Under the pieces are notes generated by a model that saw nothing but the letters and a program-made list of their open reading frames with translations, was not told the origin of the DNA and ran no database searches. Source: Pseudomonas extremorientalis (GTDB taxonomy: Bacteria; Pseudomonadota; Gammaproteobacteria; Pseudomonadales; Pseudomonadaceae). Taken from it: DNA of 64,000 nucleotides. The translations under genes and the position numbers were made by a program. This document shows, one piece after another, positions 30,845 to 40,232 of this stretch; within the stretch, counting starts at the first letter, position 1, and the number at the start of each line of letters is the position of its first letter. The DNA is taken from NCBI RefSeq assembly GCF_001870465.1, contig NZ_MDGK01000031.1, forward strand, positions 186,001 to 250,000. Reading direction: 5' to 3'.

Positions 30845-31333
30845 TTAAGCCTGGGTAGCGTATTTCGCCAGACGGGCATCGCTTTTCAGTACAGCAATGG
30901 TGTTGTTGTGCACGTCGTCAGCGGTCACGTCAGCCTTGCTGAAGATCTGCTGGAAGTGCTCGTGGGTCACGGCCGCGAAGTGTTCGCGATCTTCCGGGGC
31001 CACGCCCAGTACCACGGCGTAGGTGGTCAGCGCTTCGCCATTACCCTTGGCCATGTCTTCGGACAGCTCGTTCATCATGCCATTCATGGCAATCCACGAT
31101 TTGCCGCCGTAAGTCAGGGCGCTGTTGGTGCTGCAACCGTTGGTGCCCGAGGTCATGCCGAACGTGGCGTTACCCGATGTACCGTTGGTGGTGGAAGCCA
31201 GGAAGTGAGCTGGAGTGCCGCGCTGGCCTTCGAACAACATGTTGCCCCAACCGCAGTTCGGGCCACCTGGTGCTTCTGCCATTGCATTGAGGGAGACGAC
31301 GGTGAAGAGAGTACCGAGAAGGATCCGTTTCAT
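30845..31333 (-). CDS. DUF3015 family secreted protein
   Basis: A 162-residue protein with a signal peptide (MKRILLGTLFTVVSLNAMA). The family hallmark is the N-terminal GPNCGWGNMLFEGQRG segment with its Cys, followed by ASTTNGTSGNATFGMTSGT. A second Cys lies at NGCSTNS, so a disulphide is likely. The C-terminal half is helical. Function is unknown. It precedes the DUF4105 gene, as in other pseudomonads. Confidence 0.88.
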   Translation of the reverse strand: MKRILLGTLFTVVSLNAMAEAPGGPNCGWGNMLFEGQRGTPAHFLASTTNGTSGNATFGMTSGTNGCSTNSALTYGGKSWIAMNGMMNELSEDMAKGNGEALTTYAVVLGVAPEDREHFAAVTHEHFQQIFSKADVTADDVHNNTIAVLKSDARLAKYATQA

Positions 31334-31600
31334 AGCTTTGTTCTCTTTGTGTGCAAACCAATGGACAAGGGTTCAGGCGCATCGCGGCGCCCTAGGGGCC
31401 AGTTATTAGTCCAACCCGCGCAGTTTGGAGTTTAGGCATGTTCCAAGGGTTCCGTGCATTTTTCTAAAACATTCGATGATGACGCGATATTTTTGCAGGG
31501 CGCGTCCCGTGTCTATGCTTTCCCATAGGCGCGCCTTGCCAGAGCGCGTAACCGGGAGCCAGAATGCCGTCATCTGCCCCGCCTGATGTAAGGAAGCCCG
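31334..31600. other. Promoter region between DUF3015 and the Lon-like protease gene
   Basis: About 270 bases separate the divergent genes. A ribosome site (AAGGAAG) precedes the protease ATG at 31601. No clear heat-shock promoter or operator was identified. Confidence 0.4.
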
Positions 31601-34039
31601 ATGCCTGATCCTGTTGCTGCCAGCTTGCGTCTAGCGCCCGAAGCGCTGACTCGCCCTTTCTCCGCTGAACAGTTCAGCTTCTCGACCACCAATGATTTGG
31701 AGCCCTTTCGCGGTGTGCTTGGCCAGGAACGTGCGGTTGAAGCGTTGCAGTTCGGTGTGGCCATGCCACGCCCCGGTTACAACGTGTTTGTCATGGGCGA
31801 GCCCGGGACCGGTCGCTTTTCGTTCGTCAAACGCTACCTGAAGGCCGAAGGCAAGCGCCTGCAGACCCCGTCGGACTGGGTCTATGTAAATAATTTCGAT
31901 GAGCCTCGCGAGCCGCGTGCTCTTGAATTACCGGGCGGCGGTGCGGCGGCGTTCATCAACGACATCAACGGTCTGGTCGACAACCTTGTCGCCACCTTCC
32001 CGGCAGTCTTTGAGCACCCGACTTATCAACAGCGCAAGAGCGCGATCGACCGCGCCTTCAACCAGCGCTACGACAAGGCCCTGGACGTGATCGAACGCCT
32101 GGCCCTGGAAAAGGACGTGGCGCTGTACCGCGACAGCTCCAACATTGCCTTCACGCCGATGCTCGACGGCAAGGCGCTGGACGAGGCCGAGTTCTCGCAG
32201 CTGCCGGAAGCCGACCGCGAGCGCTTCCACACGGATATTTCCGAGCTGGAAGAGCGCCTCAACGAAGAGCTGGCCAGCCTGCCGCAGTGGAAGCGTGAGT
32301 CGAACAACCAACTGCGCCAGTTCAACGAAGAAACCATCACCCTGGCCCTGCAGCCTCTGCTTGCGCCATTGTCGGAAAAGTACGCGGAAAACGCAGGCGT
32401 CTGCGGCTACCTGCAAGCCATGCAGGTGTACTTGCTCAAGACCGTGGTCGAGCAATTGGTGGACGATGCCAAGACCGACGCCCAGGCGCGCAAGCTGCTT
32501 GAAGAGCAGTACTGCCCAAGCCTGGTGGTGGGCCATCCGGTCAACGGTGGCGCGCCGGTGGTGTTTGAGCCGCACCCGACCTACGACAACCTGTTCGGCC
32601 GCATCGAGTACAGCACCGACCAGGGCGCGCTCTACACCACCTATCGCCAGTTGCGCCCGGGCGCCTTGCACCGTGCCAACGGCGGCTTCCTGATTCTCGA
32701 AGCCGAAAAAATGCTCGGCGAGCCGTTCGTGTGGGACGCCCTCAAGCGCTCCCTGCAATCGCGCAAGCTGAAGATGGAATCGCCGCTGGGCGAACTGGGC
32801 CGCCTGGCCACCGTGACCCTCAACCCGCAGATGATCCCGTTGCAGGTCAAGGTGATCATCATTGGTTCGCGCCAGTTGTACTACGCGTTGCAGGACGCTG
32901 ATCCGGACTTCCAGGAGATGTTCCGCGTACTGGTGGACTTCGACGAAGACATCCCGATGGTCGACGAAAGCCTGGAGCAGTTCGCCCAATTGCTGAAAAC
33001 CCGCACGTCGGAAGAAGGCATGGCACCGCTGACCTCGGACGCGGTGGCGCGGTTGGCCACCTACAGTGCCCGGCTGGCGGAGCACCAGGGGCGCTTGTCG
33101 GCGCGTATCGGGGATTTGTTCCAGCTGGTCAGCGAGGCGGATTTCATTCGCCATCTGGCAGGCGACGAGATGACCGATGCCGGGCATATCGAACGCGCAC
33201 TCAAGGCCAAGGCCACGCGTACCGGGCGGGTGTCGGCGCGGATTCTTGACGACATGCTCGCCGGGGTGATCCTGATCGACACCGCCGGTGCGGCGGTGGG
33301 CAAGTGCAACGGGCTGACGGTGCTGGAGGTGGGCGATTCGGCATTCGGTGTGCCGGCGCGGATTTCCGCCACGGTGTACCCGGGCGGCAGCGGTATTGTC
33401 GACATCGAGCGTGAGGTCAACCTCGGCCAGCCGATCCACTCCAAGGGCGTGATGATCCTCACCGGTTACCTGGGCAGCCGTTACGCCCAGGAATTCCCGC
33501 TGGCGATCTCGGCGAGTATCGCGCTGGAGCAGTCCTACGGTTATGTGGACGGCGACAGTGCCTCCCTGGGCGAAGCGTGCACCTTGATCTCGGCCTTGTC
33601 GAAAACCCCGCTCAAGCAGTGCTTCGCCATCACCGGCTCCATCAACCAGTTTGGTGAAGTGCAGGCGGTGGGCGGGGTCAACGAGAAGATCGAAGGGTTC
33701 TTCCGCCTCTGCGAAGCGCGTGGCCTGACCGGTGAACAGGGCGCGATCATTCCCCAGGCCAACGTCGCTACGCTGATGCTGGATGAGAAGGTGCTGCAGG
33801 CCGTGCGTGCCGGGCAGTTCCATATCTATGCGGTGCGCCAGGCGGACGAGGCGTTGAGCCTGTTGGTGGGCGAGGATGCCGGTGAGCCGGATGCCGAAGG
33901 GCAGTTTCCGGAAGGCACGGTGAATGCGCGGGTGGTAGAGCGGTTGCGCGCGATTGCCGAGATGATCAGCGAGGATGACCTGAAGGAAGCGGAAAAGGAG
34001 TTGGCGCAGGAAGCGTTGGCGGAAGCCAAGCCCATCTGA
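31601..34039 (+). CDS. Lon-like ATP-dependent protease (AAA_32 / S16 type)
   Basis: An 812-residue Lon-family protein. The N-terminal ATPase-like part has a degenerate Walker A (GEPGTGRFS, Arg replacing the usual Lys, about residue 67). The C-terminal S16 protease domain has the catalytic Ser in DGDSASLGEA (about residue 653) and Lys in NEKIEGFF (about 695). It resembles the LonB/YcbZ group rather than Lon itself. Substrates are unknown; some members respond to heat or DNA damage. It is divergent from DUF3015. Confidence 0.92.
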   Translation: MPDPVAASLRLAPEALTRPFSAEQFSFSTTNDLEPFRGVLGQERAVEALQFGVAMPRPGYNVFVMGEPGTGRFSFVKRYLKAEGKRLQTPSDWVYVNNFDEPREPRALELPGGGAAAFINDINGLVDNLVATFPAVFEHPTYQQRKSAIDRAFNQRYDKALDVIERLALEKDVALYRDSSNIAFTPMLDGKALDEAEFSQLPEADRERFHTDISELEERLNEELASLPQWKRESNNQLRQFNEETITLALQPLLAPLSEKYAENAGVCGYLQAMQVYLLKTVVEQLVDDAKTDAQARKLLEEQYCPSLVVGHPVNGGAPVVFEPHPTYDNLFGRIEYSTDQGALYTTYRQLRPGALHRANGGFLILEAEKMLGEPFVWDALKRSLQSRKLKMESPLGELGRLATVTLNPQMIPLQVKVIIIGSRQLYYALQDADPDFQEMFRVLVDFDEDIPMVDESLEQFAQLLKTRTSEEGMAPLTSDAVARLATYSARLAEHQGRLSARIGDLFQLVSEADFIRHLAGDEMTDAGHIERALKAKATRTGRVSARILDDMLAGVILIDTAGAAVGKCNGLTVLEVGDSAFGVPARISATVYPGGSGIVDIEREVNLGQPIHSKGVMILTGYLGSRYAQEFPLAISASIALEQSYGYVDGDSASLGEACTLISALSKTPLKQCFAITGSINQFGEVQAVGGVNEKIEGFFRLCEARGLTGEQGAIIPQANVATLMLDEKVLQAVRAGQFHIYAVRQADEALSLLVGEDAGEPDAEGQFPEGTVNARVVERLRAIAEMISEDDLKEAEKELAQEALAEAKPI

Positions 34040-34053
34040 TGGCGACGTGAATT

Positions 34054-34073
34054 GTGGCGAGCGGGCTCGCCAC
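34054..34073. repeat. Short REP of the GTGGCGAGCGGGC class
   Basis: GTGGCGAGCGGGCTCGCCAC is a compact palindrome right after the protease stop. It belongs to the same class as the long inverted repeat at 26968-27100 and may serve as a weak terminator. Confidence 0.65.
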
Positions 34074-34291
34074 AACTAGCACCATAGCCACAACAATCCC
34101 ATCACCACATGACGGGTAAAACCGTCATGAATTTGGCGCGACTGTAAGACCAACGCCCGTTGGTCCCTACAACCTTGGTTTGTCGTGGTTTTCTTCTATT
34201 CTGTGCTCAAGGGATATCCACAGGAGTCGCGGGATAGAAACAGCCTCGCCCCAGGCGCAGGTTGAACACCGATCTACCGAGGGTCGCCGCC
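34074..34291. other. Intergenic region with two strong hairpins
   Basis: Two perfect hairpins lie in this spacer: CATGACGG-GTAAAA-CCGTCATG (34108-34129) and ACCAACG-CC-CGTTGGT (34149-34164). Neither is followed by a T run. They could be part of the leader of the next gene or operators. No gene is visible. Confidence 0.5.
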
Positions 34292-34600
34292 ATGCCGCGC
34301 AACCTTTGCCTTACCCGCCAGTGCTTTGGCCTGGTCACCCGTATCGAATGTTCCATTCGCCCTCTTGCGGGGGATAACGGGATGTGGACCTTGTTGTTTG
34401 CCGCCGGAATGACCGGTGAACAGCCGTCCACCATCAAGTCTCAAGGCCCGTTCCCCGGGCCCTTCGTCGCGGAAAACATGCTGGAGTCCATCGTCGACAG
34501 CCTGACCCAGCACGGCTACGAGAAGGCGGGTGACCCGCAGATCTGGTGCCTGCACATGCAGGCCCATCTGCGACAGCTCAATGGTGACACCCAGCACTGA
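34292..34600 (+). CDS. Conserved protein of unknown function
   Basis: A 102-residue protein starting at the ATG at 34292 behind GAGGG. It contains CFGLVTRIECSIRPLAGDNGMW near the N-terminus and a helical C-terminal half (FVAENMLESIVDSLTQHGYEKAG). No signal peptide or membrane segment. It is convergent with the large lipoprotein gene, whose stop is only four bases beyond its own. Not recognised as a characterised family. Confidence 0.75.
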   Translation: MPRNLCLTRQCFGLVTRIECSIRPLAGDNGMWTLLFAAGMTGEQPSTIKSQGPFPGPFVAENMLESIVDSLTQHGYEKAGDPQIWCLHMQAHLRQLNGDTQH

Positions 34601-34603
34601 CCT

Positions 34604-36427
34604 CTATTTGCTCTCGGGTTTGTCCAACTTGACCTCGAAGCCATATTGCACGGTGCTCAGGTCGGTGCGCTGGTAGCTTTCCAGGGTGGTCGGCCGGCCG
34701 TAGAAGTAGTGCACGTCAAACAGCGCCGTGCCGTATTCCTCGGCGCGGTGGCTGACGCCGAGGATTTCCTTGAGGTAGTTGCCGCTGGCGTCCTTGGCGT
34801 AAAAGCGCCAGCTGTCGGCGGGGAAGGCCTTCTGGTCGACGATCAGCGCGTTGTCCTTGAGCGACAGCCCCTTGGGCAGCTTGGCCACGTCGATCTCGGC
34901 TTTGTCGATGGTCGCCAGGAACAGCGGAATCGAGCCCACCACATACGCCGGGTTTTCCGGGAACAGGTTCAGGTCGTAGGTGAGGGTGCCGCGTGCCGGG
35001 TTCAGTTCAAACGCCTCGGCCGGCAGTTCGATCGGCTCGCCGCGTTCGCCTTTTTCGTCGGCGGTGAAGAAGGTCACCGGTGATTCGCTGCTGTTGCGCT
35101 CGCTGCCCACCAGGTCGTCATTGAAGGTGAACGGGTGGTCGAACACGATGTGCGCAGCGCTGGCGTCTTCAACCGACTGGCTGATGGTGACGCTGTTTTT
35201 CAGCTGATCCTCGGTCATGCCCGCGTCTTTGAGCCAGCTGGCGGCGCCGTCGTCATACACGGTGACCGGCATCGGCAGGGCCTGGACGGTGTTCTGCAGG
35301 CTGTTCTTGTCGAAGCGCATCACGGGCAGGTCGAGGTCTTTGCGCGTGCGCGTGGCGGTGGAAAAATCCAGTACGTTGACCTGCAGGTTGTCGATCACGC
35401 CATTGAAATACACCTTGGCGTAATGGCTGCTCTGTTTGTGTTCGAAAGCTTTTTGTTCCTCGGTGAGCTGTTTTTCGAACGCCTCCGACCAGGCTTTCTG
35501 CTTTTGCATCTCGGCCAGTTGTTTTTCGTAGAACGCCACCTGGGCGCTGCTTTCGTTGATCGAGCCCGACCGGGTGAGGAACTGCCCGGTGCTGTCCCGC
35601 GCCTGCACCAGCAGCGGGTTGGGCGATTCGTCACCGACTTCAGGCGCCAGCGGTTGGCTGTTGGTCAGCTCGATCTCGGCGTAGTTTTTTTCCAGGAGCA
35701 ACAGGTTGAGGGTGATGTTGCCCTCGGTGCGCTTGTGGCCTACGTCTTTTTTCGACAGATCAAAGGTCAACACCTTGCCCGGCGCGACCACTTCCACCGT
35801 GCCCTTGAGGCTGACGGGCTGTGGCTGGCTCTTGTTTTCCGTCTCGATGCCGTCGATGAACGGGTAGGTCACCGTCAGGTCGTCGGGGTTGGTCAGGTTG
35901 GAGCTGCTGGGGCTCAGCTGGATACCCGGATCGGTTTCCGACCATTCCGGCTGGAAGGGGATGACCTTGTTGTTGCTCAGGGTCACCGACTGCCATTCCA
36001 GGCCGTGGGGGAAGGGGAACTGGTCAGGCATGTTGAAGTTGAACGGGAACACCGGCTGCAAGTCGGTCAGGTAGTCGGAATGGGAGCTCTTGCGCAGCAC
36101 GAACAGGCCATTGATGTAGGTGTCCACCAACGCCTGGGGCGTGGGGTAGTGCTTGAGCAGGGCCAGGGAGTCTTCGCCGTACTCGGCTTCGATGGGCTTG
36201 CTGGCGAGTTTGACCCGCGCCCGCTCCAGTAACAGCAGCGAACCGCCCAGGTCGGCGACGGCGTCACGCAGCTTGGGGTCCTGGATGCTGTCCAGGGAGT
36301 GTTCGAACTTTGCGGTTTTCTCTTCGAGGGTGGTCTGCTTCTGCTCGTCACTGGGGGAGCAGCCGCCAGCCAGCAGCAATGCCGCGCACAGGCCGATACT
36401 GGCCAAAGGGGATCGCACATCCATCAT
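34604..36427 (-). CDS. Large lipoprotein of unknown function
   Basis: A 607-residue protein with a lipobox (LLLAGGCS, Cys at about residue 23). An early coiled-coil region (about 28-60) is followed by a mostly beta-sandwich body with repeated strand-rich segments such as VTLSNNKVIPF and LTYDLNLFPENPAY. A charged helical insert with many K, E and Q lies near residues 300-340. No enzyme motif is recognised. The start ATG at 36427 lies behind AGGA; a second ATG follows directly. Confidence 0.8.
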   Translation of the reverse strand: MMDVRSPLASIGLCAALLLAGGCSPSDEQKQTTLEEKTAKFEHSLDSIQDPKLRDAVADLGGSLLLLERARVKLASKPIEAEYGEDSLALLKHYPTPQALVDTYINGLFVLRKSSHSDYLTDLQPVFPFNFNMPDQFPFPHGLEWQSVTLSNNKVIPFQPEWSETDPGIQLSPSSSNLTNPDDLTVTYPFIDGIETENKSQPQPVSLKGTVEVVAPGKVLTFDLSKKDVGHKRTEGNITLNLLLLEKNYAEIELTNSQPLAPEVGDESPNPLLVQARDSTGQFLTRSGSINESSAQVAFYEKQLAEMQKQKAWSEAFEKQLTEEQKAFEHKQSSHYAKVYFNGVIDNLQVNVLDFSTATRTRKDLDLPVMRFDKNSLQNTVQALPMPVTVYDDGAASWLKDAGMTEDQLKNSVTISQSVEDASAAHIVFDHPFTFNDDLVGSERNSSESPVTFFTADEKGERGEPIELPAEAFELNPARGTLTYDLNLFPENPAYVVGSIPLFLATIDKAEIDVAKLPKGLSLKDNALIVDQKAFPADSWRFYAKDASGNYLKEILGVSHRAEEYGTALFDVHYFYGRPTTLESYQRTDLSTVQYGFEVKLDKPESK

Positions 36428-36593
36428 CTGAGTTTTTCCTGTCCGACGTCATCGAGCCGAGTTGTTATTGGGCTCGACACTAGCAGAAAAATTCTCTTAC
36501 AGATGCCGCACAGGTCAGTTTTCTCGTGGTTACAGCTGTCTTGTAGCGGCTGGTATACTCGCCGCCATTTCTAGCCAAGCTGTGTGAGATCCA

Positions 36594-37082
36594 ATGGAAC
36601 GCTTTATCGAAAATACTATGTACGCCTCACGCTGGCTGCTGGCGCCTATCTATCTGGGGCTTTCCCTGGGCCTGCTGATCCTGGCGCTGAAGTTCTTCCA
36701 GGAAATCATCCACGTCCTGCCCAATGTGTTTTCCATGCTGGAAGCTGATGTGATCCTGCTGCTGCTGTCGTTGATCGACATGGCCCTGGTCGGCGGCTTG
36801 CTGGTGATGGTGATGATTTCCGGCTACGAGAACTTCGTCTCGCAGCTGGATATCGATGAAAACAAAGAGAAACTCAACTGGCTGGGCACCATGGACTCTT
36901 CGTCGCTGAAGATGAAAGTGGCGGCGTCCATCGTGGCGATTTCGTCCATCCACTTGCTGCGCATCTTCATGGACGCCAAGAACGTCGATCCGCAGCACCT
37001 GATGTGGTACGTGATCATCCACATGACCTTCGTGGTCTCGGCGTTTGCCATGGGTTACCTGGACAAGGTCACCAAACACTGA
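36594..37082 (+). CDS. UPF0114 family membrane protein (YqhA-like)
   Basis: A 162-residue inner-membrane protein of the UPF0114/TIGR00645 family, with four predicted helices (about residues 13-33, 53-76, 103-125 and 133-155). The motifs [20 protein letters not shown] and [15 protein letters not shown] are diagnostic. Function is unknown. It is convergent with the glycosyltransferase gene. Confidence 0.92.
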   Translation: MERFIENTMYASRWLLAPIYLGLSLGLLILALKFFQEIIHVLPNVFSMLEADVILLLLSLIDMALVGGLLVMVMISGYENFVSQLDIDENKEKLNWLGTMDSSSLKMKVAASIVAISSIHLLRIFMDAKNVDPQHLMWYVIIHMTFVVSAFAMGYLDKVTKH

Positions 37083-37097
37083 TGCCCTGCGCCGGCC

Positions 37098-38531
37098 TTA
37101 CTGCTCCACAAAGTAGTAAGGCTGGCGGTTGATCGACATCTGCTTGATCACCTTCACCGGGGTGGCCAGGTCATTGGTATGGTCCAGCAACGCAATGTTG
37201 CCGGGCTTGGCGCCGAGGTAGTTGTGCAGCTCGGCCTCGGTCTTCAGGATCGGCAAGTAGGCCTGCAGATAGAACACGCTGGCCCCGGCGATGCGTTCGT
37301 TGGGCTGGAACAGCACCACCTCCCTGCTTTCATCTTTAAACGCCTGAACCTGGCTGATCACCGGGACGAACGACTGGCGCACATCGGCCTTGGGCGCAAA
37401 CCAGAACGCTGCAATCAGATAGCAGCCCACGGCCAGGGTGAACACGCCGCCCACGAGGGTTCTGTGATGTGTGTAGAGCGCAGGTTTGCGGGTTTTCAGC
37501 CACGCCAGCAGCACCCGTGCATATTCCGCGGCCAGTACGGCGGCGGCCGGGGCCAGTGCCATCAGGTACACCGTGCGTTTGCTCGAGGCCAGGGTCAACA
37601 GGGTGAACTGCGCCACCAGCCAGACGCTGAAGAACAGGTGGTAGCGGTTGCGCACCAGGCTTTTGCGGAAATGCCACAGGCCCAGGTACACCAGGATATT
37701 CCACGGCAGGAACGCCTCGGGCAGCTTGGCGATGTAGTAGTAGAACGGCTCGTAATGGCCTGCCTCGACAAACGAACCGCTGAAACGGCCGACGCTGTTG
37801 GTCAGCAGCACTTCGGCCACCGCTTGCATGCCGCCACGCTGGAACAGGAAGCCCAGCCAGATCACCAATGGCACCAGCGCCAGCAAGGTGAACAGCGCGG
37901 GCTTGAGCCAGTCGCCAAGGCGCAGGCGCTTGTCCATGAGGCTGGTGCTGACCAGATATACAAAAATCACAATGCCCGGCATCGCCAGGCCCAGCACGCC
38001 TTTGCTGAGGGTGGCAATCACCATCCCTGCGGTAAACAGTGCCCATGCGCCTGTGCTTGACCCTTCACGATCGGGCCGCACGGCCTGGTAAAACCCCAGC
38101 AGTGCGGCGGTCACGCCGAGGGTGAGCAGCGAATCCTCACCCACACCGCGCGCATTGCTCCAGTAACTGGCCATGGTCGCCAGGATCAGCGCGGCGCTGA
38201 AGGCCAGCGTCTGCGGCCGGCCGAACCTGCGCAGCATGGTGTAAAGCAGCATTACGCTGAACAACCCAGCAAAGGCCGAAGCCAGGCGCACCGCCCAAGT
38301 GGTGCCGCCAAACAGGCGAATCGCCCCGGCATCGATCCACAGGCTCAAGGGTGGTTTTTCCAGGAACGGTTCACGAAACAACTGGGGCACCACCCAGTTA
38401 TTGTCCAGGTGCATGGCCATGGCGATCCCGGCCACGCGGGCTTCGGTGGAGCCTTGCAGCTCGTGGTTACCCAGGGCAAAGAAGAACAACAGACCAGCAA
38501 GCAGGAACAGCAGGGGAGCGGGACGCGTCAT
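37098..38531 (-). CDS. ArnT-like glycosyltransferase family 39 membrane protein
   Basis: A 477-residue polytopic protein of the GT39/PMT_2 superfamily, which transfers sugars from polyprenyl-phosphate donors in the periplasm. The first loop carries the catalytic acidic residue in GSTEARVAGIA (about residues 28-38) and the family motif EKPPLSLWID (about 57-66). About eleven transmembrane segments follow. Unlike ArnT it has no neighbouring arn genes, so acceptor and sugar are unknown. The start is the ATG at 38531. Confidence 0.88.
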   Translation of the reverse strand: MTRPAPLLFLLAGLLFFFALGNHELQGSTEARVAGIAMAMHLDNNWVVPQLFREPFLEKPPLSLWIDAGAIRLFGGTTWAVRLASAFAGLFSVMLLYTMLRRFGRPQTLAFSAALILATMASYWSNARGVGEDSLLTLGVTAALLGFYQAVRPDREGSSTGAWALFTAGMVIATLSKGVLGLAMPGIVIFVYLVSTSLMDKRLRLGDWLKPALFTLLALVPLVIWLGFLFQRGGMQAVAEVLLTNSVGRFSGSFVEAGHYEPFYYYIAKLPEAFLPWNILVYLGLWHFRKSLVRNRYHLFFSVWLVAQFTLLTLASSKRTVYLMALAPAAAVLAAEYARVLLAWLKTRKPALYTHHRTLVGGVFTLAVGCYLIAAFWFAPKADVRQSFVPVISQVQAFKDESREVVLFQPNERIAGASVFYLQAYLPILKTEAELHNYLGAKPGNIALLDHTNDLATPVKVIKQMSINRQPYYFVEQ

Positions 38532-38647
38532 GGAGTGTGGCTACCAGGGCAGGAGGACCGTCCGGGGGAACGGTCATTGCAATGGGCTAGTATCCGTCGG
38601 CGTTTCTGAATATTTCGTGAACGAATGTGGGTTTTTTGTAAGGCCGG

Positions 38648-39673
38648 TCACGGCGCCATCAGGCTGGGCAGTGCGGCTCTACCTTCCGGGCTCAGCACCG
38701 GCTCCAGTTGCTCCCAGGTAAAACTCAGTTCGTTATCGCAGCCATCACCCTGGGCGGGCGTCGACAGTTGCAGGCCCTGGGTGTTGAAGCTCAAGTCGAA
38801 CGAGGAATAACTTGTCACGGCTGGGCACCCTTCGTCGGTGGTGGTCTGCCTGGCCAGCCAGCTGCTGAAAGCGGCCGGCAACTTGACCTGGCCCGAGTAG
38901 GGCGTGTCCCATTGCTCATGGCCGCCCAACCACGTCCAGGGGTCGACCTTTTCACCGGTTTGCAGATTCCAACTGTGCAGGCCCCAACTGATGCCCCCGC
39001 GTCCGTAGCCCGCCGACCAGCGATAGAACCGCACGGTGATCCAGTGCGATGACCAGTAGAACGGCTCCACCGCGATCTCACTGGTGGTGGTGCCGCCGCT
39101 CTGGTCCAGTGAGTTGCGCCGCTCCCTGTAGAAATCGGCCTGGCCGTCCGGGTTGATGGCCATGCGCGCGAGCTCTCGGTTGATCTTGTCGATGGCCGCA
39201 CCGTCGCCTTCAAGTTTCAGGATGACCTGGCCTCCTTGGGTCTTCACTTGATAGGCGTGTTCGGCGAAGGTTTTCCGTTCGACCTTTACCGCGGGTGGCA
39301 CGGCTTCAAGCGCATTGTTATAGGCATCGCTGGCGCAACCGTCCGTGTCCCTGCGTTTCAGCACCAACGCGAGGCTTTTACCCTCGAGGGATTTGCTCCA
39401 GGTACCCGTCAACGTGTCGCCTTGGGGATCATCCAACTGCCAGAACCCGGTTTGCCCTTCTTCAACCCATGGCTCACTGGCGTTGACCTGAGTGAGCTGA
39501 ATGGGCGTGAGAATCCTTTGATAGTAATAACTGCCATTGGCGCCGTGGGCACCGTTGAAACACACGGTGATCGCGGATTTACCCAAGGTGCCTGTCCAGA
39601 CACCGGCCAGGTCGGCGGCGGTGGCAAGCAGAGGAGCGCAGGCAAGGATGAGAACGGCGAGAGGCTTGAACAC
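38648..39673 (-). CDS. Secreted protein of unknown function
   Basis: A 341-residue protein read from GTG 39673, with GGAAG about 11 bases upstream. This start gives an ordinary signal peptide (FKPLAVLILACAPLLATAADLA). The frame continues upstream to 39832, but those residues do not look like a secretion signal. The mature part begins GVWTGTLGKSAITVCFNG, recalling small lipocalin-like domains. No enzyme motif is recognised. A terminator lies just upstream, at 39747-39784. Confidence 0.7.
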   Translation of the reverse strand: MFKPLAVLILACAPLLATAADLAGVWTGTLGKSAITVCFNGAHGANGSYYYQRILTPIQLTQVNASEPWVEEGQTGFWQLDDPQGDTLTGTWSKSLEGKSLALVLKRRDTDGCASDAYNNALEAVPPAVKVERKTFAEHAYQVKTQGGQVILKLEGDGAAIDKINRELARMAINPDGQADFYRERRNSLDQSGGTTTSEIAVEPFYWSSHWITVRFYRWSAGYGRGGISWGLHSWNLQTGEKVDPWTWLGGHEQWDTPYSGQVKLPAAFSSWLARQTTTDEGCPAVTSYSSFDLSFNTQGLQLSTPAQGDGCDNELSFTWEQLEPVLSPEGRAALPSLMAP

Positions 39674-39746
39674 GGGTATCGGACTTCCGGATGTCTGATA
39701 GAGGAGAGCAGGGTAATCGCAAGTGTGGTGGGATTCCAGACGCACA

Positions 39747-39784
39747 ACAAAAGGCCGAGTCGCTGAACGCGTCTCGGCCTTTTG
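39747..39784. terminator. Bidirectional terminator-like hairpin
   Basis: AAAGGCCGAG pairs with CTCGGCCTTT around a loop of about 13 bases, with As on one side and Ts on the other. On the minus strand it ends the transcript of the DUF6124-like remnant. Confidence 0.75.
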
Positions 39785-39785
39785 G

Positions 39786-39995
39786 TTACTGGAATGTTTG
39801 TGTGTCTTGAGTGAGCACCAGCACGCGCTCAACCAACAACTCGCCCAGCACGATCAGTTGCTGAGTGGCCAGCAGCTTGTGACGGTACGCGCCTTCGAGT
39901 TCGAAGGCCAGGTCGGTGGTCATGGCGTTGAGAGAGGCAAGGGTTTCGCTGGCTTGGATCAGCAGGGTTTCGGGGGAGATGTCTGGGGCGACTGT
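39786..39995 (-). pseudogene. Truncated DUF6124/DUF3077-like gene joined to a structured element
   Basis: Seventy in-frame codons end at a TAA. The sequence VAPDISPETLLIQASETLAS and then YRHKLLATQQLIVLGELLVERVL resembles the C-terminal two-thirds of small Pseudomonas proteins of the DUF6124 type. No start codon exists upstream in frame: the frame stays open back to a TAG near 40157 without ATG, GTG or TTG. The missing N-terminus is replaced by the structured element at 39987-40061, whose 3' strand CAGTCGCC is read as part of the TVAP codons. An internal ATG at 39923 would give only 45 residues. Confidence 0.65.
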
Positions 39996-40061
39996 GCGCG
40001 GGTTAGCAGACCAGGCATCAAGGAACCCGGCGCATCCGAAAGTGCCCCACGCACAGCCGCC
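39987..40061 (-). ncRNA. Three-way-junction structured RNA, copy 2
   Basis: Read on the minus strand, P1 is GGCGGCTGTGCGTGGG (40061-40046) with CCCGCGCACAGTCGCC (40002-39987), 16 bp with two G-U pairs. P2 has arms GCACT and GATGC with a TTCG loop (one mismatch). P3 is CCGGG with CCTGG. A single strand TCTGCTAA returns to P1. Compared with copy 1, P1 has a T-A to C-G exchange, and P2 has A-T to G-C and G-C to C-G exchanges, so pairing is kept while sequence changes. It abuts a truncated small-protein gene. Confidence 0.72.
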
Positions 40062-40232
40062 ATAATACGCACCAGCGGATGCTGAAAGCTTCGCAAGAAC
40101 GGATGGTGGCTTTGCAGGCGACTGGGGGAGGCTAGGCGTGTTGGTTGGAGTGCGCTAGTTCATCAATAGCGCGGCATCTTGCAGGGAAATTCCGAAGCCC
40201 GGCCCTGTTGACCTCCCCGTCGTTAGGCTCTG
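40062..40232. other. Spacer between the structured element and the hydrolase gene
   Basis: Sequence on the far side of copy 2, with no credible gene, lying downstream of the hydrolase gene. No clear terminator was seen. Confidence 0.35.
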
